A program made the position numbers and the translations under genes. 11,595 bases of DNA from Pseudobutyrivibrio sp. (GTDB taxonomy: Bacteria; Bacillota; Clostridia; Lachnospirales; Lachnospiraceae): positions 1-11,595 of the forward strand of contig JAFYYE010000329.1 of the NCBI GenBank assembly GCA_017557715.1. The letters are read 5' to 3'. Below, piece after piece: positions 1 through 6,351 of the stretch. Each line of letters starts with the position of its first letter. Position 1 is the first letter of the stretch. The notes below the pieces were generated by a model. That model made no database searches. It was not told the origin of the DNA and saw nothing but the letters and a program-made list of their open reading frames with translations.

Positions 1-1051
1 CATCGGCTCAAACTACATTCACTACATGTTTAAGAAGTATGATAACGAGATTCGTATCATCAACGTAGACAAGCTTACATACGCTGGTAACCTCGAGAAC
101 CTTAAGGATATCGAGAACCGCGACAATTATACATTTGTAAAGGCTGATATCTGCGATAAGGAAGCAATCAGAAAGATTTTCCAGGAGAACGACATCGACA
201 GAGTTGTTCACTTCGCAGCAGAGTCACACGTAGACCGTTCAATCGTAAACCCAGAAGTATTTGTTCAGACAAACGTACTTGGTACAGCTGTAATGCTTAA
301 CTGTGCTAAGGAAGCTTGGGAGCTTGAGGACGGTTCTTTCAAGGAAGGAAAGAAGTTCCTTCATGTTTCAACAGATGAGGTTTATGGTTCTCTTCCAGAT
401 GATGACAATGCATTCTTCTATGAGACAACACCATACGATCCACATTCACCATACTCAGCTTCAAAGGCTAGCTCAGACATGCTTGTAAAGGCTTACATGG
501 ATACATATAAGTTCCCTGCAAACATTACAAACTGCTCTAACAACTACGGCCCTTACCAGTTCCCAGAGAAGCTCATTCCACTTATCATCAACAATGCACT
601 TCAGGGCAAGGACCTTCCAGTATACGGTGATGGAAAGAACGTACGTGACTGGTTATTCGTAGAGGATCACGCTAAGGGAATCGATATGGTTCAGGAGCAG
701 GGTAAGCTCTTCGAGACATACAACATCGGTGGTCACAACGAGAAGCAGAACATCCAGATTATCCACATCATCCTTGATACACTTCAGGAGATGCTTCCAG
801 AGGGAGACCCACGTAAGGAGCTCGTTTCTGAGAACCTTATCAAATACGTTACAGACCGTAAGGGCCACGATAGAAGATATGCTATCGCTCCAGATAAGAT
901 CAAGGCTGAAATCGGCTGGTATCCAGAGACATGCTTCGAGGAAGGTATCAAGAAGACAATTGCTTGGTTCTTCGAGCATGAGGATTGGATGAAGAATGTA
1001 ACATCTGGTGATTATCAGAAATACTACAACGATATGTATTCAGGAAAATAA
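1..1051 (+). CDS. rfbB: dTDP-glucose 4,6-dehydratase, 5'-partial
   Basis: This enzyme makes dTDP-4-keto-6-deoxyglucose from dTDP-glucose with bound NAD+, the second step of dTDP-L-rhamnose synthesis in the cytoplasm. The reading frame is open from the first base: position 2 onward reads IGSNYIHYMF, the end of the N-terminal Rossmann glycine loop (family pattern GGAGFIGSN), so only about ten residues are missing upstream and the ATG at 26 is internal. Supporting motifs are the VDKLTYAGN strand, HFAAESHVDRSI, the catalytic STDEVYG (Thr-Asp-Glu codons at 371-379) and the YxxxK pair of the extended SDR family (Tyr at 452, Lys at 464). RDWLFVEDHAKG and RKGHDRRYAI, typical of RfbB, follow. The C-terminus appears complete. 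The stop is one base before the glf start, implying co-transcription. Confidence 0.96.
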   Translation, partial: IGSNYIHYMFKKYDNEIRIINVDKLTYAGNLENLKDIENRDNYTFVKADICDKEAIRKIFQENDIDRVVHFAAESHVDRSIVNPEVFVQTNVLGTAVMLNCAKEAWELEDGSFKEGKKFLHVSTDEVYGSLPDDDNAFFYETTPYDPHSPYSASKASSDMLVKAYMDTYKFPANITNCSNNYGPYQFPEKLIPLIINNALQGKDLPVYGDGKNVRDWLFVEDHAKGIDMVQEQGKLFETYNIGGHNEKQNIQIIHIILDTLQEMLPEGDPRKELVSENLIKYVTDRKGHDRRYAIAPDKIKAEIGWYPETCFEEGIKKTIAWFFEHEDWMKNVTSGDYQKYYNDMYSGK

Positions 1052-1052
1052 A

Positions 1053-2198
1053 ATGAAACATTATGATTATTTAGTAGTAGGCGCAGGATTGTTTGGTGCA
1101 ACCTTCGCCTACGAAGCTATGAAAAGAAACAAGTCGGTTCTTGTAATAGATCGCCGCGACCATATCGCTGGCAACATTTTTACAAAGGAAGAAGATGGCA
1201 TCAACGTACATGTATATGGAGCCCATATCTTCCACACTAGCGACAAGGCAATCTGGGATTACATGAACCAGTTCGCCGAATTTAACAACTATATAAATTC
1301 CCCGGTGGCAGTTTATGGAGATGAGCTTTATAACCTGCCATTTAACATGAATACCTTTTCTAAGATGTGGGGAATCAAGACTCCTGCTGAGGCAAAGGCT
1401 AAGATTGCAGAGCAAATAAAAGAACTCAATATCACAGAGCCAAAGAACCTTGAGGAGCAGGCACTTTCGCTTGTTGGTACAGACGTGTATGAGAAGCTTA
1501 TAAAGGGCTATACACAGAAGCAGTGGGGTCGTCCATGTGATGAGCTTCCTGCATTTATCATCAAGAGATTGCCACTTAGATTTACATACGACAACAATTA
1601 CTTTAACGATAGATTCCAGGGCATCCCAATGGGTGGTTACACTCAGATTGTGGAGAAGATGCTTGAGGGTGCAGATGTTGTGCTTAGCCAGGATTATTTC
1701 GATATGGTTGGCGGAGTTGAGAATGCGCCTGAGTCTACAGAGGGAGAGCTTAGCGATGGCTCAAAGGTAAGCTGGGGTAAGCTTGTATTCACAGGCCAGA
1801 TTGATGAATACTATGGTAGCTGCTACGGTGAGCTTGAGTATCGTTCAGTTCGCTTCGAGACAGAGAAGCTTGATTGCGATAATTATCAGGGAAATGCAGT
1901 TGTAAATTACACAGCAGCAGATGTTCCTTATACACGCATCATCGAGCACAAGCATTTTGAATTTGGTCAGCAGCCTACAACTATCATCTCTAAGGAATAT
2001 TCTTCAGAGTGGCAGCCAGGTGTTGAACCTTACTACCCAGTTAATAACGACAAGAACAACGCAGTTTACGAAGAGTATGCTGCTCGAGCAAAGAGCGAGA
2101 AGAACGTAGTCTTCGGAGGACGTTTAGGACAGTATAAATATTATGATATGGATAAGGTTGTAGCCGCAGCGTTACAACTCGTTCAGGAGGAATTCTAA
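1053..2198 (+). CDS. glf: UDP-galactopyranose mutase
   Basis: Glf is a flavoenzyme that interconverts UDP-galactopyranose and UDP-galactofuranose, so the polymer probably contains Galf. The 381-residue product opens with an FAD-binding GxGxxG (VVGAGLFG, Gly10-Gly15). GAHIFHT (57-62), YTQKQWGRP (153-161) with the substrate-stacking Trp158, EYRS (262-265), YTRIIEHKHFE (293-303) and the C-terminal FGGRLGQYKYYDMD (354-367) are all hallmark Glf segments. Length matches the family, with a somewhat long loop around residues 219-242. I start at 1053 because AGGAAAA at 1042-1048 is well spaced and the protein begins just before the first beta strand; an in-frame ATG at 1008 would overlap rfbB by 44 bases and add 15 residues without homology. 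The stop shares its last base with the rfbA ATG. Confidence 0.96.
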   Translation: MKHYDYLVVGAGLFGATFAYEAMKRNKSVLVIDRRDHIAGNIFTKEEDGINVHVYGAHIFHTSDKAIWDYMNQFAEFNNYINSPVAVYGDELYNLPFNMNTFSKMWGIKTPAEAKAKIAEQIKELNITEPKNLEEQALSLVGTDVYEKLIKGYTQKQWGRPCDELPAFIIKRLPLRFTYDNNYFNDRFQGIPMGGYTQIVEKMLEGADVVLSQDYFDMVGGVENAPESTEGELSDGSKVSWGKLVFTGQIDEYYGSCYGELEYRSVRFETEKLDCDNYQGNAVVNYTAADVPYTRIIEHKHFEFGQQPTTIISKEYSSEWQPGVEPYYPVNNDKNNAVYEEYAARAKSEKNVVFGGRLGQYKYYDMDKVVAAALQLVQEEF

Positions 2199-3076
2199 TG
2201 AAGGGAATTATTTTAGCAGGTGGTTCAGGAACAAGACTTTACCCACTTACAAAAGCAATTAGTAAGCAGATTATGCCAATCTATGATAAGCCAATGATTT
2301 ATTATCCACTTTCAACACTTATGCTTGCAGGCATTCGTGAAGTGCTTATCATTTCTACACCAAGAGATCTTCCAGTTTTCAAGGAGCTCTTAGGTGACGG
2401 AAGTCAGCTTGGTATGGATATTCAGTATGCAGTTCAGGAGGCTCCAAATGGTCTCGCTGAGGCATTTATTATTGGTGCAGATTTCATCGGAAAAGATGCT
2501 GTAGCACTTGTACTTGGTGACAATATTTTCTATGGTCAGTCATTCTCAAAGGTACTTCTTTCAGCAGCACAGCGTACAGAGTCTGAGCCAGGAGCTACAA
2601 TCTTCGGTTACTATGTTCGTGACCCAAGAGAGTACGGCGTTGTAGAGTTTGACGAGAATGGTGTGGCAATTTCTATCGAGGAAAAGCCAGCTAATCCAAA
2701 GAGCAACTACGCAGTACCAGGTCTTTACTTCTACGACAATTCAGTAGTAGAAATCGCAAAGACAATCAAGCCATCAGCTCGTGGTGAGCTTGAAATCACA
2801 TCAGTAAATAATGAGTACTTAAACCGTGGAAATCTCCACGTTGAGACTCTTGGCCGTGGATTTGCATGGCTAGATACAGGAAACCACGACATGCTTCTTC
2901 AGGCTGCAGAGTTTGTAAGCACATTCCAGAAGAGACAGGGTATGTACGTATCTTGCATCGAGGAAATTGCTTACAAGCGTGGCTTCATCGATAAAGAGCA
3001 GCTTCTTAAGCTTGCTGAGCCTTTGATGAAGACAGATTACGGTAAATATCTTGTAGACGTATCTAACGGATTATAA
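2198..3076 (+). CDS. rfbA: glucose-1-phosphate thymidylyltransferase
   Basis: RfbA joins dTTP and glucose-1-phosphate to give dTDP-glucose, the first step of the rhamnose pathway. The 292-residue protein has the family's usual length. The nucleotide-binding signature LAGGSGTRLYPLT (6-18) is followed by KQIMPIYDKPMIYYPLS (23-39), LGDNIFYG (106-113) with the metal-binding Asp108, EEKP (161-164), RGELEIT (195-201) and the late AWLDTGNHD segment. The start is firm: AGGAGG at 2185-2190 lies seven bases before the ATG, and the ATG overlaps the glf stop (TAATG), which predicts translational coupling. The gene lies between glf and rfbC, so the rhamnose genes are interrupted by the Galf gene rather than being contiguous. 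Confidence 0.97.
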   Translation: MKGIILAGGSGTRLYPLTKAISKQIMPIYDKPMIYYPLSTLMLAGIREVLIISTPRDLPVFKELLGDGSQLGMDIQYAVQEAPNGLAEAFIIGADFIGKDAVALVLGDNIFYGQSFSKVLLSAAQRTESEPGATIFGYYVRDPREYGVVEFDENGVAISIEEKPANPKSNYAVPGLYFYDNSVVEIAKTIKPSARGELEITSVNNEYLNRGNLHVETLGRGFAWLDTGNHDMLLQAAEFVSTFQKRQGMYVSCIEEIAYKRGFIDKEQLLKLAEPLMKTDYGKYLVDVSNGL

Positions 3077-3162
3077 AATTTTAGAAATATTTAGAACAAA
3101 ATCAATGCTATACAGAATATACTTATTTCATTAGATTTTGCTCCCAGAATAGAGGATTTATA
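3077..3162 (+). promoter_or_regulatory. rfbA-rfbC gap with direct and inverted repeats
   Basis: This is an 86-base AT-rich gap in a block whose other junctions are almost zero. It holds a 10-bp palindrome at 3074-3083, two copies of TTTAGAA exactly ten bases apart (3080-3086 and 3090-3096), and a 7-bp inverted repeat CAAAATC (3097-3103) with GATTTTG (3134-3140). TATACT at 3118-3123 resembles a -10 box, but no convincing -35 box lies at the right distance. AGAGGA at 3151-3156 is the Shine-Dalgarno site of rfbC. The gap could hold a weak internal promoter or operator, or may simply be spacer; such repeats arise easily in AT-rich DNA. Confidence 0.25.
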
Positions 3163-3741
3163 ATGGCAATTACAGTTGAGAAAAATGTAAATGGTATTGA
3201 GGGGCTTTGCGTCATCACTCCTAAGGTTTTTGGCGATGATAGAGGCTACTTCATGGAAATATATAATGAGAATGACATGAAGGCTGAAGGCCTTGATTAT
3301 GTGTTTGTACAGGATAATCAGTCAGCTTCAAAGAAAGGTGTTCTTCGTGGTCTTCACTTCCAGAAGAATTTTCCACAGGATAAACTTGTCCGCGTAATCA
3401 AGGGCGAGGTTTATGATGTGGCAGTTGATCTTCGTGAAGGCTCAGCTACATTTGGAAAGCACTATGGCATTCTTCTTTCAGAGGAAAATAAGAAGCAGTT
3501 CATGATCCCAAAGGGATTTGCTCACGGCTTCTTAGTTGTTAGTGAGTATGCAGAGTTCTGCTATAAGGTTACTGATTTCTATCATCCAAATGATGAGGGC
3601 GGTCTCGCATTTGATGATCCAGATATCAATGTTCAGTGGCCAATTCCAGAGGGAATGACAAAGGAAGACTTAATCCTTTCTGACAAGGATAAGATTAACG
3701 CAAGCTTCAAGGAGTATTGTCAGGAAAAAGGTATCAATTAA
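3163..3741 (+). CDS. rfbC: dTDP-4-dehydrorhamnose 3,5-epimerase
   Basis: RfbC epimerises dTDP-4-keto-6-deoxyglucose at C3 and C5, the third step to dTDP-L-rhamnose. The 192-residue cupin protein carries GDDRGYF (24-30), QDNQSAS (50-56), the catalytic-His motif VLRGLHFQ (60-67, His65), VDLREGSATFG (88-98), MIPKGFAHGF (114-123) and CYKVTDFY (133-140) with the expected active-site Tyr134, followed by LSDKD near the C-terminus. Length is normal for the family. The start is supported by AGAGGA seven bases before the ATG. The product is reduced by RfbD, which is not encoded here and is presumably just upstream or elsewhere in the genome. The next gene starts 46 bases later. Confidence 0.96.
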   Translation: MAITVEKNVNGIEGLCVITPKVFGDDRGYFMEIYNENDMKAEGLDYVFVQDNQSASKKGVLRGLHFQKNFPQDKLVRVIKGEVYDVAVDLREGSATFGKHYGILLSEENKKQFMIPKGFAHGFLVVSEYAEFCYKVTDFYHPNDEGGLAFDDPDINVQWPIPEGMTKEDLILSDKDKINASFKEYCQEKGIN

Positions 3742-3758
3742 TTTCGACAGCAATTGAT
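3733..3758 (+). other. weak hairpin across the rfbC stop codon
   Basis: ATCAATT (3733-3739) and AATTGAT (3752-3758) are perfectly complementary with a 12-base loop. The left arm reaches into the rfbC stop codon. The stem is short and AT-rich and no T-tract follows, so it is not a convincing terminator. I list it because two much stronger hairpins lie at later gene junctions. Confidence 0.25.
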
Positions 3759-3773
3759 TTGGCTAAAAGATTT

Positions 3774-3778
3774 GGGAG
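3774..3778 (+). promoter_or_regulatory. Shine-Dalgarno deciding the muramidase start
   Basis: GGGAG is followed by three in-frame ATG codons at 3779, 3782 and 3788. The first directly abuts the site and the second is only three bases away, while 3788 has a normal nine-base spacing. I therefore place the start of the next gene at 3788. Confidence 0.6.
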
Positions 3779-3787
3779 ATGATGAAT

Positions 3788-6238
3788 ATGAGAGGAATTT
3801 TGGAGAGCATAAGATACTTCTTTGCTACAAGTAAGGCTGCGCGAATCGTGCTTGCCAGTGTTTTGGGAGTATCAGCAGTAGGCGCAGGTGGCGCTGGAAT
3901 CTATGCCATAATGAATGACACAATCGAGGAAGAGGTTGTGGAAGAAGAGGTGGTAGAGGAAGCTGCTGCGGAGGATGTTTACATCCCAGTGTTTAAGACT
4001 ATCGTGCTCACCAGCGAATCCCTTGAAAAGGATTTAACAATATATATTTCAGATGAAGAGGATAATGCAGTGACTGGAGTTCCTTTCCAGGTAAAGCTTT
4101 TAAAGCCTGACACAGCAAAGTCACTTCAGACAAACATCGATGAAATCGCAAGTATTGATGAAAAGATTTCAGAGGTAGTTGGTCCGGAGGATAATCTGGA
4201 AGATATTCTTAGAGATAGAAATGTTGATATTACCGTCACGGATGAAAATGGTGATGTGGTGGAGACCCAGAAGGGTCGCATCAAGGATGACCCATTATAT
4301 CAGCTGTTTATAGACAAGGAAGAGGCTATTCAGTCATATGCAATGGCTGTTAAGAATGCCGAGGGAAATGTTTATACAGATGAGGATCAGGATGGAGTAA
4401 TCGCTGAGAAGGACATGGAGCCAGGCGACTATGTAGCTTGCTTGGTTAATGACTTCGATAGCGAGGAAATCTACACACCTTCTAATTACGCAACCGAGAT
4501 GAATGTTAAAAACAAGGTTGAGTACAAGGTTCAGAAGGAAATCACAAAGCAGATTAAAAAGGCAGTAGCAGCCGAGGATCAGCAGCCAAAGGAAGCGGCA
4601 CCAGTTGAGGCAGAGCTTAAGGATACTGTTGAGTGGGTTGAATCAAAGCGTGTTGAAAACGGTGCCAAGGCAGTAGGAGTTGCAGGTAGTGATGTTGTTG
4701 CACCTAAGACTACAGCTGATTCAAGTAAGGCTACTGTAAAGGGCGAGTCAAGAACTTCTGTTACATATCCAAAGGCAAGCTCGAAGCTAAAAGCGAATAA
4801 CAGAGTGGGCGCTTTTATGGGTGGCATTCATGTTGATAGCTTGGCAAATGTTTTACTTACAGCGGCTAATGAAGGCGCAGCTAGTGATGGTGAAGGAGAA
4901 AATACAGCGACATCTACTCCAACACCAAAAGTATCAGAGGAGCCAACAACTACACCTACACAGGAAGAAAAGGATAAGCCTAGCAGCACACCAACACCAA
5001 GCCCATCGGCTAGTCCAAGTCCAACAGCGACACCAAGTCCAACAGCTAGCCCAAGCCCAACGGCTACACCAAGTCCAACAGCTAGCCCAAGCCCATCGGC
5101 AACTCCAAGTCCAACAGCGACACCTAGTCCATCGGCTAGTCCAAGCCCAACATCTACACTTAAACCAACAAAGGTTGAGTTAAAGGTTGAGTACTCAAAG
5201 GGCACATTTAAGATTTCTACATCTGCACTCGTTGGCAGTGTAAAAGTAAATGGTGCCGATGTAAGCATGAATAATAATGCAGGTACATTTAAAGCTACAA
5301 GTAATGGCGATTATAAAGTAACTGCAGTTGCCACATTTGAGGATAAACATACAGAAGAATTGTATGTGACTTATACAGTTTCAGGTTTTGGTACAGCTTC
5401 AGGAGATAGACTTAAAGATAAAGCCGATAATGAACTTTTCTTAGATGAAGGCCTTACAAAGCCTGCTACCGCTGCTGATTACAGCAAAGATAAGACATAT
5501 TATTACAAGACTTTCACATATATTTATTATGGTTGGCAGTCAATAGATGGCGCAAGTTACTATTTTGATAAGAATGGAAACAAGGTAACAGGTGAGCAGG
5601 TAATCCGCGGAGTTAAATATAACTTTGGCTCAGACGGTGCGCTTCTTCCTAAGGGAACAGGTATCGATGTTTCTAAGTATCAGGGAAATATCGATTGGAA
5701 TCAGGCTAAGTCAGCAGTGAGCTTTGCGATTATCCGTTGTGGATATCGTGGAAAGACTGACGGACAGCTTTATGAAGATGAATACTTCTACAAGAACATG
5801 AAGAATGCCAAGGCGGCAGGAGTTGCAACAGGTGTTTACATCTTCTCAAGAGCAGTAAATGAAGCCGAAGCAGTTCAGGAAGCATCAATGGCTGTTGCCA
5901 TGGCTCAGAAAGCTGGCGGATGTGCATATCCAATCTTCATCGATATGGAAGATACTGCAAGAGGCGGCGGATTGTCAGCTGCACAGCGTACAGCAATTGC
6001 AAACGCATTCATTGCAACTGTTCAGTCTTCTGGATATAAGGCAGGATTATACTGCAGCAAGAACTGGATGAATGACAAAATGTCTGCAGGCAGCCTCAAC
6101 GGCTCAGCATACATTTGGATTGCTCAGTACAACACACAATGTACTTACGGAGGTAAGTATTCGATGTGGCAGTACTCTTCGAAGGGCTCAGTCCCTGGTA
6201 TTAAAGGAAACGTTGACATGAATCGTTCATTCTTCTAA
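3788..6238 (+). CDS. membrane-anchored GH25 muramidase with repeat stalk
   Basis: The 816-residue protein should cut the MurNAc-GlcNAc bond of peptidoglycan from outside the membrane. A basic N-terminus precedes one membrane segment (about 20-42), then an acidic Glu/Val run (46-62), an ectodomain I do not recognise (about 65-400) and a Pro-Ser-Thr-Ala stalk (404-457). After these come a beta-rich segment (about 460-545), cell-wall-binding repeats of the choline/glucan-binding type (GWQSIDGASYYFDKNGNKVTG from 582, then a shorter copy) and the GH25 domain from GIDVSKYQG (625-633) to the C-terminus. Catalytic candidates are Asp627, Asp719 and Glu721 (FIDMED). An EF-hand-like loop lies at 198-209. 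GH25 assignment is strong. No LPXTG sorting signal is seen, so anchoring is by the uncleaved N-terminal helix plus wall binding. Its place between sugar-nucleotide and assembly genes suggests a role in polymer export or wall attachment, which is inference. Confidence 0.9.
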   Translation: MRGILESIRYFFATSKAARIVLASVLGVSAVGAGGAGIYAIMNDTIEEEVVEEEVVEEAAAEDVYIPVFKTIVLTSESLEKDLTIYISDEEDNAVTGVPFQVKLLKPDTAKSLQTNIDEIASIDEKISEVVGPEDNLEDILRDRNVDITVTDENGDVVETQKGRIKDDPLYQLFIDKEEAIQSYAMAVKNAEGNVYTDEDQDGVIAEKDMEPGDYVACLVNDFDSEEIYTPSNYATEMNVKNKVEYKVQKEITKQIKKAVAAEDQQPKEAAPVEAELKDTVEWVESKRVENGAKAVGVAGSDVVAPKTTADSSKATVKGESRTSVTYPKASSKLKANNRVGAFMGGIHVDSLANVLLTAANEGAASDGEGENTATSTPTPKVSEEPTTTPTQEEKDKPSSTPTPSPSASPSPTATPSPTASPSPTATPSPTASPSPSATPSPTATPSPSASPSPTSTLKPTKVELKVEYSKGTFKISTSALVGSVKVNGADVSMNNNAGTFKATSNGDYKVTAVATFEDKHTEELYVTYTVSGFGTASGDRLKDKADNELFLDEGLTKPATAADYSKDKTYYYKTFTYIYYGWQSIDGASYYFDKNGNKVTGEQVIRGVKYNFGSDGALLPKGTGIDVSKYQGNIDWNQAKSAVSFAIIRCGYRGKTDGQLYEDEYFYKNMKNAKAAGVATGVYIFSRAVNEAEAVQEASMAVAMAQKAGGCAYPIFIDMEDTARGGGLSAAQRTAIANAFIATVQSSGYKAGLYCSKNWMNDKMSAGSLNGSAYIWIAQYNTQCTYGGKYSMWQYSSKGSVPGIKGNVDMNRSFF
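4379..4414 (+). other. EF-hand-like calcium-binding loop in the muramidase
   Basis: The codons read DEDQDGVIAEKD. Asp stands at loop positions 1, 3 and 5, Gly at 6, Ile at 8 and an acidic residue at 12, which is the canonical EF-hand or dockerin calcium-loop pattern. No second loop was found nearby, and the PGDY that follows resembles the end of a prealbumin/Cna-B-like beta domain. Calcium binding is inferred from the motif alone. Confidence 0.45.
4997..5158 (+). repeat. nine 18-bp imperfect tandem repeats (PSPTAS stalk)
   Basis: Nine consecutive six-codon units encode PSP-[ST]-[AS]-[ST]. DNA copies differ mainly at third positions (AGT or AGC for Ser, GCG, GCT or GCA for Ala), so the array is imperfect. 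The unit length is a multiple of three, so gain or loss of copies would change stalk length without breaking the frame. Such tracts usually act as extended wall-spanning linkers and may be O-glycosylated. Looser TP-rich sequence flanks it on the 5' side. Confidence 0.9.
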
Positions 6239-6249
6239 ACACTAAAGAA

Positions 6250-6334
6250 CAAATGTAGCTAACAATCTAATATAACTCTGACAGTCACATCTAGTGACTG
6301 AAAGAGTTCATATTGATTGTTAGTGTAACATTTG
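6250..6334 (+). other. long imperfect inverted repeat before the initiating transferase
   Basis: Arms pair in five blocks: CAAATGT (6250-6256) with ACATTTG (6328-6334); CTAACAATC (6259-6267) with GATTGTTAG (6315-6323); AATAT (6269-6273) with ATATT (6310-6314); AACTCT (6274-6279) with AGAGTT (6303-6308); and CAGTCAC (6282-6288) with GTGACTG (6294-6300) around a five-base loop. That gives 34 pairs broken only by small bulges. The structure starts 11 bases after the muramidase stop and ends three bases before the likely Shine-Dalgarno AAAGAG. No T-tract follows, so a simple terminator is unlikely. It may be an attenuator, an mRNA processing or stability element, or a small palindromic repeat element. 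Confidence 0.8.
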
Positions 6335-6337
6335 AAC

Positions 6338-6343
6338 AAAGAG
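6338..6343 (+). promoter_or_regulatory. Shine-Dalgarno of the initiating sugar transferase
   Basis: AAAGAG lies eight bases before the ATG at 6352 and favours that start. An in-frame TTG at 6313 falls inside the inverted repeat, has no ribosome site of its own and would add 13 residues with no family resemblance. Confidence 0.5.
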
Positions 6344-6351
6344 TTAAATGT

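Noticed and set aside
1008..1052. Upstream ATG extending glf by 15 residues
   Set aside because: It overlaps rfbB and adds residues absent from the family; the ATG at 1053 has a good ribosome site and the usual N-terminus.
1053..1400. Possible recombination breakpoint in glf
   Set aside because: The first third uses more ACC, GCC and other mixed codons than the ACA-rich remainder, but the difference is slight and the protein reads as a continuous, normal Glf.
3118..3123. TATACT as a promoter -10 box for rfbC
   Set aside because: No acceptable -35 box sits 16-18 bases upstream, and AT-rich DNA gives such hexamers often. It is kept only as a note in the gap entry.
4821..5183. Alternative + frame of 120 codons across the repeat tract
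   Set aside because: It is a Gln/His-rich shadow of the same tandem repeats in another frame, inside the well-supported muramidase gene.
4828..5268. Antisense open frame of 146 codons rich in Val-Gly-Leu-Gly
   Set aside because: It is the reverse complement of the Pro/Ser/Thr repeat stalk. The repetitive composition keeps the frame open; no ribosome site or family likeness is seen.
6250..6334. Rho-independent terminator
   Set aside because: The stem is strong but no T-run follows the right arm, and a same-strand gene starts 18 bases later; attenuation remains possible but is not shown.
6313..6351. TTG start extending the sugar transferase by 13 residues
   Set aside because: It lies within the long inverted repeat, has no ribosome site, and the extension does not look like a family N-terminus.
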